Positions 46,701-53,477 of a stretch of 64,000 bases of DNA are shown here, piece by piece. The notes below the pieces were generated by a model. It saw only the letters and a list, made by a program, of their open reading frames with translations, ran no database searches and was not told where the DNA came from. The stretch is from the NCBI GenBank assembly GCA_037414955.1, contig JBBEWH010000116.1, positions 1-64,000 of the forward strand, written 5' to 3'. The position numbers and the translations under genes are program-made. Each line of letters begins with the position of its first letter. Position 1 is the stretch's first letter. The DNA is from Phytohabitans sp037414955 (lineage in GTDB: Bacteria; Actinomycetota; Actinomycetes; Mycobacteriales; Micromonosporaceae).

Positions 46701-46924
46701 AGGCTGACCGGCACCGTACGGTTACCGGGCCCGCCGATGACATGGCCGCCCTCGGCATCGACCTCGATCGACCCCCACCGCTGCCGCGGCGCCGGCTCGG
46801 CGTGTCCCCCATCCGGCCGACTCGGCCGGGATGTGTTCAACGCGGCCGTGGTACCGGCCTCGCCGGTGACAGCGAACAGCGCGGCACAAATGGCAATGAC
46901 ACTGAGCTGACGCCCCCAGCGCAT
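37712..46924 (-). CDS. Giant secreted RHS protein with DNRLRE, LamG, Trp-rich helical repeat and Hint domain
   Basis: A 3070-residue polymorphic-toxin-type protein. The ATG at 46924 is preceded by GGAGGAGGGG; signal peptide MRWGRQLSVIAICAALFAVT. Domains: DNRLRE-like (~100-310), Ig-like/Fn3-like linkers (~330-580), DUF6531-type entry (RTYNSLDPRRDLAFGAGWVS), LamG/concanavalin-like (~820-990), long YD/RHS repeats (~1080-2400) and RHS core (GARWYDPGTGTFDSRDP, ANPYTYGAGDP, ~2420). Next come a Trp/Arg helical repeat (~2463-2610), a Gly/Ala-rich stretch with possible membrane segments, a Hint autoprotease (CNSFTPETHVLLADG to VLVHNC, ~2830-2973) and a 97-residue tail of unknown function. The Hint domain should release the tail, the likely effector. 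No frameshift is seen. Confidence 0.92.
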   Translation of the reverse strand: MRWGRQLSVIAICAALFAVTGEAGTTAALNTSRPSRPDGGHAEPAPRQRWGSIEVDAEGGHVIGGPGNRTVPVSLRQRYPLRAEPVVPAPPRNRADLAEPPAMAPRRGFDARTSVELPDGRDANVRTYANADGTRTTAFSAASVAPGAADSSMVVRGGASSAGGSELLVGNVGGAAASYVKFAGLVDRLRLHTIYGAQLSIVGYDAPSCSPRPLTVHPVTQAWSAGGGWSYPGPAVGGALAAKSFAYGYIALGQSRSACPADRALLDLGRGGRDVVQGWVNGAANNGLSLRASTTDPLAWKRIAGPATANPPTLYVTHSPYNADYAIPNPVPNPPVLQNQAGKVKVTVTNRGAEAWAPDAYYLAYRAFNTATNRLVTQRRAANLPGTLARGARVTLEATIAPLPPGRYFLDFTMVRTGGIVFTDQQVPPARIVLVVVDIPPVLQELYPPNGYQAQTLTPQLWARALDIDAPPASTLRFGFQICEYTAAGTRINCLSSGDQTSQAWTVPAARLFWSRNYQWQATVKDGANTVTSDWVNLLTSVPQPEITGHLAAAPYGTQDKEFDPQVGNYTTAAVDASVSTVGPALRVVRTYNSLDPRRDLAFGAGWVSQFDMGLTPDDDGSGNVVVTYPDGQQVRFGRNPDGTFAPPQGRAATLAVAGTGYTFADRAGMSYQFGATGRLTKITDAGQRSLVLTYDTSTGRLATATAATSQSSPASRSLRFTWTGAHVTSVRADTLTWTYTYTGDLLTKVCGPTNACTTYTYATGSHYRTAVLDSGPQSYWRLGEAEGTAAGSEVAVNLGKDAGVYRNVALGTAGVAGGGGNTAGTFNGTTSVLELPKGTVKKSRDAAVELWFKMSPTQTGGPLIGYQDTALDGTAGTGVPLLYVGTDGRVRGQFRTGAIAPITSGVVARDQWHHVVLSAMGDRQTLWLDGALVGTLTGTVDHSTLTFNQVGAGYAGAAASWPGWGTASRRYFSGAIDDVAVYNHPLGPAAVAAHHRHGGQPADQLTAVILQSGRVVAEVGYDTALDRVKEYTDSNGGTWKIGPTAVYGGETDLRRSVQVLDPADRPYLYEYDALAGRLLRSGTPTGLGTREEDQPGHPSPSPTPSPTQVCTTPDPGDPRFCTVPPPGDQTAPIFGRQPLDGIAVRSFSYDSRGFTSAVTNENGDTVTFAYDDRGNVTARTTCRTANQCFTQYSTYPATASNPFDPRNDLPTESRDGRSASATDNTYRTSYTYTATGDLLTQTNPDGGIVRHTYTTGTEPAVGGGAMPPALVATTTDPRGAVTRYAYYANGDLATVTEASGLVVNYSYDALGRKVSEKEISNSFPGGVTTTYSHDTLGRLTGVVEPATTDAVSGVRHQKATQQTYDADGNLTSITERDLLGGDPERVTSYTYDDFGRVAQVTDAEGNTTSYDYDRYGNRTVMVDANGNEYRYAYTARNAIAEVRLRDWNGDPPGTPDTGDPIVLDSYAYDLAGRMVRHTDAMGHRIEYGYFRDDLLATVTLKGLRNPDGSTRDYVLESNTYDGAGNLTRQVAGNGTTVTERTITRTGQVATSAVDPAGLNRRTTFSYDLAGNVTASSRSGAAANVSWPTPTTTSTVAYEYDLSGNMTKETVSAGSTTLVTTHRFDQRGLQIATTDPRGNASGADPAAYTTEHRHDELGRKVATTGPVVSAEEAGGAAQPIRPTVTAGYDTFGNPVNTRDERGALGRNTYDRLGRLVTAAAPTYTPPGLPATLTPTTRQRYDGLGNVVEIIDPRGNATRYTYDRLGRVVTKDQPAATNDDRAVWRYTYTRTGELLSVTDPTGARAESTYDDLDRPVTTTQIERRPTAGTFTTTYSYDDAGNITSRRSPSGATSTMAYDAAGELIRVTDPTGVVQQYGYDFAGRKVRTSDGLGRTERIDYDGFGRVAAEFDLSPAGATLRSVRYGYDAAGNLASTTDARGVTATYEHDALDRLVRQVEPVSAAKSIITTFGYDAVGKRTRYTDGRGNATVYTYNSLGLTESVVVPSTVAHPAAADRTWTVSYDATGHPVRLAAPGGVLRQRVYDAAGRLTVETGSGAEASTAERRFGYDLAGRPTSVSAPGGVNSYGYNDRRAMLTATGPSGTASFDYDADGNMVTRTDRAGTSRYTYDRGRLATEVDGLTGTTQRLGYDPAGQVKTVDYGAGRVRTYGFDDFGRLVSDTLRNAAGGTVASIEYRFNTDDKTVGKTTTGTAGAADHSYTYDDAGRLTSWTSGATTTAYAWDDSGNRIRNGSKTASYDARDRLLSDGDYTYAYTARGTLASRSSSGLTERYSFDAFDQLANGDGEEYTYDGLGRLISRNGADFSYAGLSDEVVSDGAQTYARGPADELLAMADGQRQRLTISDQHDDVVAGFDPADTTLTEVDDSRAYSPFGEVTAEDGEARPNLGFQGDWTDPGTGHVDMGARWYDPGTGTFDSRDPVTYVTGPSILANPYTYGAGDPLAYTDPDGLWPSCGWCRRATRAVTHTVRRAANVVRSGARTAWNGVRSAASHAWRGLRWAGRTAWSGVRWAAHNLTSAARWVYQRARSAVSWVADRVSSAVRWVARRAYSAVRWVGDQVSSAARWARERAESVRRAAIAAAHRVTETARSAVRWAVQHNPLPAIAAAVRPVYSAMRTMVSTVAHLPAAVVGTVRDVVHDATRAVQVIYQRAVQAAGAVVEEVSAAAQAVSEFARAALPMVAGIAAGVLTTAGCLAVTGGAGSAGCVVAGFAAGGAVTSALSCPPGRSIAGCAARGGAAGAVGGTIFVATGGTGSSLSAAVVSGGLSSAGSTATEQYLSTGEVDAGSVVRSGVTGAAIGGLTHGAGRVRGRARTCNSFTPETHVLLADGSTKPIGAVRVGDRVLATDPTTGVTGPRVVTDTIAGNGAKSLADITVDSGERTATITATDGHPFWAANLNAWVTATELSPGSLLRTAAGTYIQVTAVQRRTERDIHVRNLTVDGLHTYFVVVAGTPVLVHNCESTPRFAVDRDGVATDLDARGPGWEVDSDGGVSPLADLTDTHAYTQQLEPNAPYGPSIHVGRDPYPSSNQAATSHSRLRRLADPLIRLFARLFPPD

Positions 46925-46969
46925 GACCCCTCCTCCGCAGGCTGAGTCACGATATCGAGCCGCGTTCAT

Positions 46970-47409
46970 ACAACCGCCATCCAGCGATTCATGCGACCGA
47001 CATGGCCACCCATAGGCCAGCCGTTGCGTGGCGGCCGCTGCTCGAACCGATCATCGACGCTGCCTGCATCCGACATATCGAATGCCGAGGTAAGTGAGCG
47101 TGCCGCCCGCCGATCAAGGACCAAGGCACGCGGCGTGACCAGGCATATGCCTTTAGCCCTTGGTCTTCACACCTGTCGATGTGGAAGCTGCCTGTCCCGT
47201 GATTCGCTGCGGGACAGGCAGTGCGGGCCAGGGCTGCGGGTCCTACGGTCCGGCGTGGGCTTTGGAGTCCGGGTTGATGCTGCTCGATGTGGTCGGCGTG
47301 GTGGCGATCGGGGTCGGTGTGCGGGTGTTCGGATGGTGTGGTGGTCGCCAGGCGGGTCCGCTCGGCACAAGGTGACCCGCCGCGGCCTTCCCCGGTGGGT
47401 CAGGCGACC
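46970..47409. other. Upstream region of the giant RHS operon
   Basis: About 440 bases without a gene I can support. The promoter of the RHS operon must lie in its left part. A strong hairpin at 47188-47221 is the only clear structure. Open frames on the plus strand here lack ribosome sites and family resemblance. Confidence 0.4.
47188..47221. terminator. 12-bp stem hairpin
   Basis: CTGCCTGTCCCG pairs perfectly with CGGGACAGGCAG around a 10-base loop. No intact gene ends here, so it may be the surviving terminator of a lost gene, or a regulatory structure upstream of the RHS operon. Confidence 0.5.
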
Positions 47410-47700
47410 GTGTGGATCCGCTACGGCGTGGACGATGTGGCGCCGGTCGCGTTGAACCAGGTGCGGATCCGGAGTTTGCCGGGTCGGTGCCGTGGCGGCG
47501 GTGGCGTTCGCATCACGGGCACACTTGTCCGGCAGTTTCTGGTCCGTCACCGTGCGCGGTCACGTGGTCTACGAGAGCCGTCTGGAGTTGGCCAGGCTTC
47601 TCGTGGCTGACTTCGATCCATTGGTCACCGCGATGTGGCCGCAGCCGTGCCGGCTCGTCGCCACCGTGGACGGCACGCAGCGCCACCTTGCACAGCGCGG
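47410..47700 (+). pseudogene. TnsA-like endonuclease relic
   Basis: Three frames in turn give TVWIRYGVDDVAPVALNQV, AGSVPWRRWRSHHGH and SGSFWSVTVRGHVVYESRLE with LARLLVADFDPLVTAM-type continuation and a final QPCRLVATVDGTQRH. This is the N-terminal half of TnsA-like transposase endonuclease subunits found in actinobacteria, up to the point where the catalytic PD...K residues would follow. At least two frameshifts and loss of the C-terminus make it inactive. No TnsB/TnsC neighbour remains. Confidence 0.7.
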
Positions 47701-47737
47701 CGAGCGTCGTGAGCCGCACCGCGTTGGCGCGACCGTT

Positions 47738-48658
47738 CTAACCGGCGAGGGCCCGATCCAGTAGTTCGGCGGTCGCCTCCCACAGGCGGCGTTCCCGGCC
47801 ACGGTCGTGGGCGATCGGGCGTACGTCGGCCACCTTGTCGCGTACGACGAATGCGCCGTCGCGCAGGTGGGCCCACCGGGCGTCGAGAGCGATCGACGCC
47901 AGCACCGGCCCGGAGCGATCGGGAGTGGCGAGGCCGGGCACGCGCGCGAGTCCTCGCCCGATCACCTGAATAGCGGCAGGGGCTCCGCGGCTCAGCGAGG
48001 TGCCGGGCATCCAGCCGGGCTCGTACACCGAGACGGTGACACCGGGTCCGACGCGCCGTTGCAGCTCGTGCGCGTAGTAGAGGATGGCCAGCTTTGCGTT
48101 GGAGTACGCCACCCCAGCGGCCTTCATACCAGGGTTGGAGTCGCCGGTCGCCGGGCGGGCGAGGTCGACCGGGTCCTGCCACTGCGCCTGCGCTACGCCC
48201 AGCAGCCGCCGCCAGAAGTTGGCGTAGTACGTGTTCGAGCCGAGTAGGACGATGCGGGCGGGAGCGGTGGACGCGTCGAGCAAGTCGCCGATGAGTTGGG
48301 CGTGGGCCAGGTAGTTCACGGCGAACGTCATCTCGTACCCGTCGGCGGACGCCAGCCGGGTGTCCGAGGACATCGCCCCGGCGTTGGCGACCAGCGCCCG
48401 GAGCGGGCGTACCTTTCCAGTCGCGAGCAGGTCGCGGACGGTCGTGGCCGCTGCGCGTACCTCGGCGAGCCGAGACAGGTCGCAGCCGATCTCGTAGACG
48501 GTCGCACCGAGCGCACGAGCCTCCTCGGCGACGCTCGTCAGCGCCGCACCGCTGCGGCCGACCAGCAGCAGATCGGGGCGAGCCGGGTTGCTGGCCATGG
48601 CCCGGACAGCGGCGTGGCCGAGACCGCGCGTCGGGCCGGTGATGAGAACAGAAGTCAT
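47738..48658 (-). CDS. Short-chain dehydrogenase/reductase (protochlorophyllide-reductase-like SDR)
   Basis: A 306-residue Rossmann oxidoreductase. MTSVLITGPTRGLGHAAVRA has the TGxxxGxG cofactor loop, LVANAG the NAG motif, and AYSNAKLAILYYAHEL the catalytic YxxxK. The ATG at 48658 is chosen because the cofactor motif begins at once; a start 12 bases upstream is possible. It is transcribed away from a MmyB-type regulator, an arrangement often seen where the regulator controls the oxidoreductase. Substrate unknown. Confidence 0.88.
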   Translation of the reverse strand: MTSVLITGPTRGLGHAAVRAMASNPARPDLLLVGRSGAALTSVAEEARALGATVYEIGCDLSRLAEVRAAATTVRDLLATGKVRPLRALVANAGAMSSDTRLASADGYEMTFAVNYLAHAQLIGDLLDASTAPARIVLLGSNTYYANFWRRLLGVAQAQWQDPVDLARPATGDSNPGMKAAGVAYSNAKLAILYYAHELQRRVGPGVTVSVYEPGWMPGTSLSRGAPAAIQVIGRGLARVPGLATPDRSGPVLASIALDARWAHLRDGAFVVRDKVADVRPIAHDRGRERRLWEATAELLDRALAG

Positions 48659-48760
48659 GCGTCCAGCCAAACGCGGTCCCGGCGCGGCAAACAGCCGTCC
48701 GGTTTTCGTAGGACTGCCAGGGCCAGGACACCCCGCAGCCGCCTGGCGATACTGGAAGAC

Positions 48761-49606
48761 GTGCAGGCATGGGAGTTCGGCCGGACCGTACGCCGCTGGC
48801 GCGACCGGGTGGCACCCGAGACGGTGGGCGTACCGGTGGGGCGGCGGCGCCGAGCGACCGGCCTGCGCCGCGAGGAGCTGGCCGCGCTCGCCGGGATCTC
48901 GGCCGACTACCTGACCCGCCTCGAACAGGGACGAGCGACCGCACCGTCCGCGCAGATCGTCGAGGCGCTCGCGCGAGCGTTACGGCTGTCCGACGCCGAA
49001 CGGGACCTGCTGTACCAGCTGGCCGGCCGCGCCGCGCCTGGACCTGGCATCGTCCCGTCCCGCCTGACGCCCAGCGTCCAGCGGCTCCTGGATCGCCTGG
49101 CGCACACCCCGGTCGTCGTACACGACGCGACATGGACGCTGATCCTGGCCAACGCGCCGTACGACGCGCTCATGGGGGAAACGTCGACCTGGCACGGCAT
49201 CGAACGCAACGCCCTCTGGCGTAACCTGCTCGGGCCCACGAGCCGCGTCGTGCACACCGCCCAGGAACAAGCCGACCACGAGGCGCGACTCGTAGCCGAC
49301 CTGCGCCTGACCGCCTCCCGATATCCAGCCGACCAGGCGCTGCGACGGCTCGTCAGCGACCTCGCCGCGCAGAGCCCACGCTTCGCCGAACTGTGGACAT
49401 CCGACACCCCGCCGCCAGCGCCGGACCCGTCCAAGCGCAAGACAATCGACCATCCCGCGGCCGGCCGGATCTCGCTCGACTGCGACACGCTCATCGTCGC
49501 CCTCGACGACCTCCGCATCACCGTCTACACCGCCGAACCCGGCACCCAGGACGCCGAACGCCTCGCGCTCGCCGTCGTTCTCGGCACGCAGGCCCTCATC
49601 GACTAG
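48761..49606 (+). CDS. XRE/MmyB-type helix-turn-helix regulator
   Basis: A 281-residue repressor-like protein. The N-terminal HTH (residues ~25-85) contains VGVPVGRRRRATGLRREELA and ISADYLTRLEQGRATAPSAQ. The C-terminal MmyB-like ligand-binding domain (~105-280) contains HDATWTLILANAPYDALMG and typical HPAAGRISLDCDTL. The GTG at 48761 follows GGAAGAC. The gene diverges from the SDR gene with 102 bases between starts, so it probably regulates that gene in response to a small ligand, perhaps a fatty acid. Confidence 0.9.
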   Translation: MQAWEFGRTVRRWRDRVAPETVGVPVGRRRRATGLRREELAALAGISADYLTRLEQGRATAPSAQIVEALARALRLSDAERDLLYQLAGRAAPGPGIVPSRLTPSVQRLLDRLAHTPVVVHDATWTLILANAPYDALMGETSTWHGIERNALWRNLLGPTSRVVHTAQEQADHEARLVADLRLTASRYPADQALRRLVSDLAAQSPRFAELWTSDTPPPAPDPSKRKTIDHPAAGRISLDCDTLIVALDDLRITVYTAEPGTQDAERLALAVVLGTQALID

Positions 49607-49999
49607 ACCGCCGAGGTTGGTACCACGAGCTGATCCGGTCCACATCGACCGCCCCGTCGTAGGCCACCAGCGGCTGAACCGCGGCGGCCCGTCGCGGACG
49701 AGGACCGGAAGGCGGTCTTCGCCGGCCCGCCCGTGCCAAAGCCGGTTTCGCAACTCCCCGGAGCCGTCGCCCCGGCTCGACAACACTCGATGTCCGCCGT
49801 CGCCCGGTGTGGCTTTGGCCACCCTGCGAACTCCCGACCGGCAACTGACGACAACAACCGCAGCAGACGGTGAGCACGCCGTGACGACAGCCTACGGCAA
49901 GACCTGGCCTTGCGGCCGTATGCCGTACGGCAATCGCATCTCATGGCCAACCGGTGCACAGGCTGAGGTCACTGGGTCGAGGTACAAGGTCTTGACCGT
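49607..49999. other. Non-coding stretch
   Basis: About 390 bases with no gene I can support. A minus-strand stretch at ~49620-49700 (QPLVAYDGAVDVDRISSWYQ) looks faintly protein-like but has no start, partner domain or known family. Confidence 0.35.
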
Positions 50000-50310
50000 T
50001 GGTCAGGATTCGTGGAGTTTGGACAGTGTTCATGATGTTTTGCTCCCTTCTTTGAAGGTCGGGTTTGCTACGGCACTGGCGGTGGTCAGGTCGATCGACG
50101 TGCCGCGTCGGCTTGACACTGCGCAGGAACGTGAGGACTACGAGTAGGAACTGGTGGACCAGTACCTACTGGCGTCGATGGGCGCTGGATGCTGCGACTC
50201 GACGCTGGCCAATGACCGCAGCGTGCTGTTCGAGTTCATCCGCTTCTTGGGCCGTCCGTTGTGGACAGCGTTAGCGTCAGACGCGGACCGCTTCCTGGCG
50301 CGTACCGGCT
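50000..50310 (+). pseudogene. Tyrosine recombinase N-terminal relic
   Basis: The plus strand reads AVVRSIDVPRRLDTAQERED, an in-frame TAG at 50145-50147, then DQYLLASMGAGCCDSTLAND and RSVLFEFIRFLGRPLWTA with DADRFLA. This is the SAM-like core-binding domain of an integrase. The catalytic domain is gone. It differs from the relic at 9.8 kb, so at least two decayed integrases exist in the window. Confidence 0.65.
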
Positions 50311-50576
50311 GCCACATCCCATCCAGCAGGTCGAACACGGCGGTGACGAGGTCGGTGACTTGATCGTCGCGCAGTCCGGTCATAGCCTGGCAGCGCGGCG
50401 GCTGCCCCTCGTTGATCTGGTCGGTCTACACAACCCAGGTGATCTACTACCGCGCGGCGGACGTCATCTGTCGTGACACCCATATGTCCGGCCACAGTGG
50501 ACGGCCGGAGTTCTAGCCAGCGGTGCTCAATCGGTGACAGCGGGTTTGAAAGCGTCATCGGCTATCGTGAGCGGTC
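50311..50576. other. Gap before the phytase-like gene
   Basis: No complete gene. A minus-strand segment (50430-50558) reads LELRPSTVAGHMGVTTDDVR, which resembles a small HTH or phage-type protein start, but its continuation is nonsense. The promoter of the following secreted enzyme should be in the last 100 bases. Confidence 0.3.
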
Positions 50577-51779
50577 ATGCGATCGATTGCCAGGCGGATA
50601 GCGGCCGCCACGGGGGGCGCCGTACTCATCCTCGGGCTCCTCTCCACCCCCACCCGAGCACATGATGACGACGTCGACGTGCCGACGCTCACGGGTTTTG
50701 CGGCCCTGCCGGCACAGACGTATGTGCCGGCCAGCGAGCCCTCCGGCGCGGCGCTTGGCACCGCACCCATCAATGGGGTGCAGCCCCCCTTCGCGGATCA
50801 GCCGGTGCAGGGCTTTTCCGGCATCGTCCGGGGTGGTGGCGGGACCTTCGAGGTGCTCTCCGACAACGGGTACGGCACCAAGGCGAACAGCGCCGACTTC
50901 GCGCTGCGGGTGCAGCGGATCGCTCCGGTGTTCGGCACGGGCACGGTCGACGTGCTGGGCGGCTTCCACCTCACCGACCCGGGCGGCAAGGTGCCGTTCG
51001 CCCTGACCCGCCCTGACCGGGTGCTTACCGGCGCCGACTTCGACGTCGAGTCGATCGTGCGGGCGGTGGACGGCACGTACTGGCTGGGCGACGAGTTCGG
51101 CCCCTTCCTGCTCCACGTCGACCGCACCGGCCGCCTGCTGTCCGCGCCGATCCCGACGCCCGGTGTCTTCGCACCGGAAAACCCGAACCTTGGCGGCGGC
51201 ACGCCGAACCTCGGCGGTAGCCGTGGATACGAGAGCCTCACGATCTCGCCGGACGGCCGCTACCTCTACCCGGTGCTCGAGGGCACGGTGACCGGCGACC
51301 CGGCGGGAGAGCTGCGGATGTACGAGTTCGATCTGCAGACCGGGGCATACACCGACAAGCGGTGGACGTACGCGCTGGAATCGCCGGCCCACGCGGTCGC
51401 GGACGTGGTGACCGTGGACGCCAACCGCTTCCTGTTCCTGGAGCGGGACAGCACCTCGGGTGACGAGGCAGTGTTCAAGAAGGTGTACCTGGCTGATCGC
51501 CGCGATCGGAACGGCGACGGCAAGCTGGACAAGACGCTGGTCGCAGACCTGCTCAACATCGCCAACCCGGACAGGCTGGGCGGGTTCGGGCCGGTGTTTC
51601 GGTTCCCGTTCTTCACGATCGAGGGTCTGATCCTGCTGGACGCCCGGACCATCGGCGTGCTGAACGACAACAACTACCCGACGAACGCAACACGCAGGCC
51701 GGGCCGAGCGGACGACAACGAGTTCATCCGCGTACGCCTGCCCGAGTCCCTCCACCCCGACCCGCGCGCACTGCGCTGA
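50577..51779 (+). CDS. Secreted phytase-like esterase (esterase-like activity of phytase domain)
   Basis: A 400-residue exported enzyme. Signal peptide MRSIARRIAAATGGAVLILG ends near TRAHDDD. The mature part is the Esterase-like_phytase domain: QGFSGIVRGGGGTFEVLSDN, FDVESIVRAVDGTYWLGDEF, RGYESLTISPDGRYLYPVLE and the closing IGVLNDNNYP. Acidic motifs in these loops would bind calcium and phosphate, as in beta-propeller phytases. It probably hydrolyses phosphate esters outside the cell. A terminator hairpin follows. It stands alone, unlinked to the genes on either side. Confidence 0.88.
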   Translation: MRSIARRIAAATGGAVLILGLLSTPTRAHDDDVDVPTLTGFAALPAQTYVPASEPSGAALGTAPINGVQPPFADQPVQGFSGIVRGGGGTFEVLSDNGYGTKANSADFALRVQRIAPVFGTGTVDVLGGFHLTDPGGKVPFALTRPDRVLTGADFDVESIVRAVDGTYWLGDEFGPFLLHVDRTGRLLSAPIPTPGVFAPENPNLGGGTPNLGGSRGYESLTISPDGRYLYPVLEGTVTGDPAGELRMYEFDLQTGAYTDKRWTYALESPAHAVADVVTVDANRFLFLERDSTSGDEAVFKKVYLADRRDRNGDGKLDKTLVADLLNIANPDRLGGFGPVFRFPFFTIEGLILLDARTIGVLNDNNYPTNATRRPGRADDNEFIRVRLPESLHPDPRALR

Positions 51780-51794
51780 GCCGAAGTCGATGCC

Positions 51795-51825
51795 ACGGGG
51801 GCAACGTCGCCGACATTGCCCCCGT
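51795..51825 (+). terminator. Terminator hairpin
   Basis: ACGGGGGCAA pairs with TTGCCCCCGT around an 11-base loop, starting 15 bases after the phytase-like stop. The following CTCTAC is weakly pyrimidine-rich. Confidence 0.75.
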
Positions 51826-51869
51826 CTCTACATCCGAAGGCAAGCACTGGAGCGCCATACGATTCCGCC

Positions 51870-52301
51870 ACGGTCAGGTCCTCGTAGAACCGGAGCACAA
51901 GTACCGCGCGTTGCCTCGGCGCGAGCCGGCGAGCGCCGTACGCATCACCATCGACCGCACCGACTCATTGGTGGTGTCGGGCAACGGTCGGTCCGGCACG
52001 TCGGGGCGCAGGTCGATCCCCCGGCCACCGGCGCCGCCACATCGATACATGCTGCCGGTACATGCTGCGCCGCACATACGGGTCGGGATCACCGGTGGTC
52101 GCCACCCCTCCCAGTGCCGGGCGACCCAGATCAGGGTGTTTTGCACCAGGTCTTCCGCCAGATGCCAGTCCCCGGTCAGCATGAACGCGACCCGCGACAA
52201 CGGCAACAACCGCGCGGCCACGTAGGCCCGGAACGACTCGGTGGGGGATCCGTTGTGTCGGCGGGAACGCGGTCGGCAAATTCGGTGGAGGAGGTAGACA
52301 T
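51870..52301 (-). pseudogene. SigE-type ECF sigma factor, multiply frameshifted
   Basis: Four frame segments in order make one sigma factor: MSTSSTEFADRVPADTTDPP; ESFRAYVAARLLPLSRVAFM with LTGDWHLAEDLVQNTL (region 2); DPDPYVRRSMYRQHVSMWRR; and LRFYEDLTVAES (region 4). At least three frameshifts separate them and no C-terminal end is recognisable beyond AES. Such sigma factors act with an anti-sigma factor in envelope stress; none is beside it. The gene is dead. Confidence 0.75.
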
Positions 52302-52386
52302 CGGCGCGACCTATCAGATGAGCGACGGAACGGCCGTCGTGCACGCTTGGAGGGCCTGATGAAGTACGTCATCCACGATGTGGACC

Positions 52387-53151
52387 TCAGGCCCGCGCTC
52401 CGCCGTCGACGGGGAGTACCACACCGGTCACGAACGACGAGCGGTCGCTGAGCAGCCACGCCGCCGCCTCGGCGATCTCCTCCGGCTCGGCCTGGCGGCC
52501 CAGCGGCGTCGCCGCCACCAGGCGCTCCACCAGGCCGGGCGAGTCCTCCTGCCAGGTGTCGATCATTTCGGTACGGGTGTTGCCCGGCGCGATCGCGTTG
52601 ACCCGGATGCCCTCCGGTGCGAAGTTGATCGCGGCCGACTCGGTCAGGCTGTTCACCGCCCGTTTCATCGCACCGTACGCGGGCAGCACCGGGTTGCCGG
52701 CCAGGCTACCAACGCTGGAGTTGTTCACGATCGCGCCGCGGCCCGCGGTGGCCCGGATCGCGGCGACCTGGGCCACCATGGCCAGCCACACGCCACGCAG
52801 GTTGACCTGGTAGAGCAGGTCGAAGTCGGCCTCGCCCACCCGATCCACCGGCCCCGGCGGAGTGATCGTCGCGCCGTTGTTGAAGGCCACGTCGAGCCGC
52901 CCGAAGAGGGAGACGGCCCGGTCGACCGCGGCCCGCACGCTGTCCGGGTCGGCCAGGTCGCACCGCACGTAGTCCGCCGTGCCGCCCGCCGTCCGGATAT
53001 CGTCCGCGACCGCCTTGAGCTGGGCCTCGGTCCGGGCCGCGAGCAGCACCCGCGCACCCTCGCGGGCGAAGAGCCGAGCCGCCGCGGCACCGATGCCGCG
53101 CCCCGCCCCGCTGACGAATGCGACCTTGTCGTCAAGCATTGGTGTCGTCAT
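52387..53151 (-). CDS. SDR-family oxidoreductase
   Basis: A 254-residue classical short-chain dehydrogenase. AFVSGAGRGIGAAAARLFAR is the cofactor loop, VAFNNGATITPPG the NNG motif, IVNNSSVGSLAG carries the catalytic Ser and LPAYGAMKRAVNSL the Tyr and Lys. The end VVLPVDGGARA is canonical. All catalytic residues are present. The ATG at 53151 fits the family start although its ribosome site is weak. It acts on an unknown alcohol or ketone and stands between two gene relics. Confidence 0.9.
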   Translation of the reverse strand: MTTPMLDDKVAFVSGAGRGIGAAAARLFAREGARVLLAARTEAQLKAVADDIRTAGGTADYVRCDLADPDSVRAAVDRAVSLFGRLDVAFNNGATITPPGPVDRVGEADFDLLYQVNLRGVWLAMVAQVAAIRATAGRGAIVNNSSVGSLAGNPVLPAYGAMKRAVNSLTESAAINFAPEGIRVNAIAPGNTRTEMIDTWQEDSPGLVERLVAATPLGRQAEPEEIAEAAAWLLSDRSSFVTGVVLPVDGGARA

Positions 53152-53242
53152 GCTGCCAGCCTGCACCGCGCGGGTCCAGGGCGCGCGTTCAGCGGGTAGA
53201 ACGCGCGTATTCCTCCCGCTTGGCGGGAGCCGGGCAGCCGGC

Positions 53243-53325
53243 CTAGTAGGCGATGACCACGAGTTGGGCCCGGTCCCGGGGTGTCCAGCTTGGTCATGGC
53301 GTGGTTGACGTGCGACCTTGCGCTG
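53243..53325 (-). pseudogene. LuxR-type HTH tail relic
   Basis: The minus strand reads ARSHVNHAMTKLDT and, after one extra base in a C-run, RDRAQLVVIAY with a TAG. This is the recognition helix and end of a LuxR/NarL response regulator. Only ~27 codons remain. Confidence 0.6.
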
Positions 53326-53477
53326 CCGCGAGCGCGATCTACGCTGCACCCAGATCCTGCCAACCGCCGCCCGGTCGGCGGTCCGTCCGGCGTGCTACGC
53401 CTCACCAAAGGGCAGTGAGGCCCTGGTGCCAGGGTGGGACACAACGCTGCTGACCTTGGACGTGCAGGAACGGACCC

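Noticed and set aside
44096..46945. 949-codon open frame on the plus strand opposite the RHS N-terminal part
   Set aside because: Same reasons: Arg/His/Gly-rich, no start signal, no recognisable family, fully antisense to a well-supported gene.
47625..49133. 502-codon minus-strand frame overlapping the SDR and MmyB regulator genes
   Set aside because: Crosses two well-supported genes in wrong frames and is Arg/Gly/Ala low-complexity sequence.
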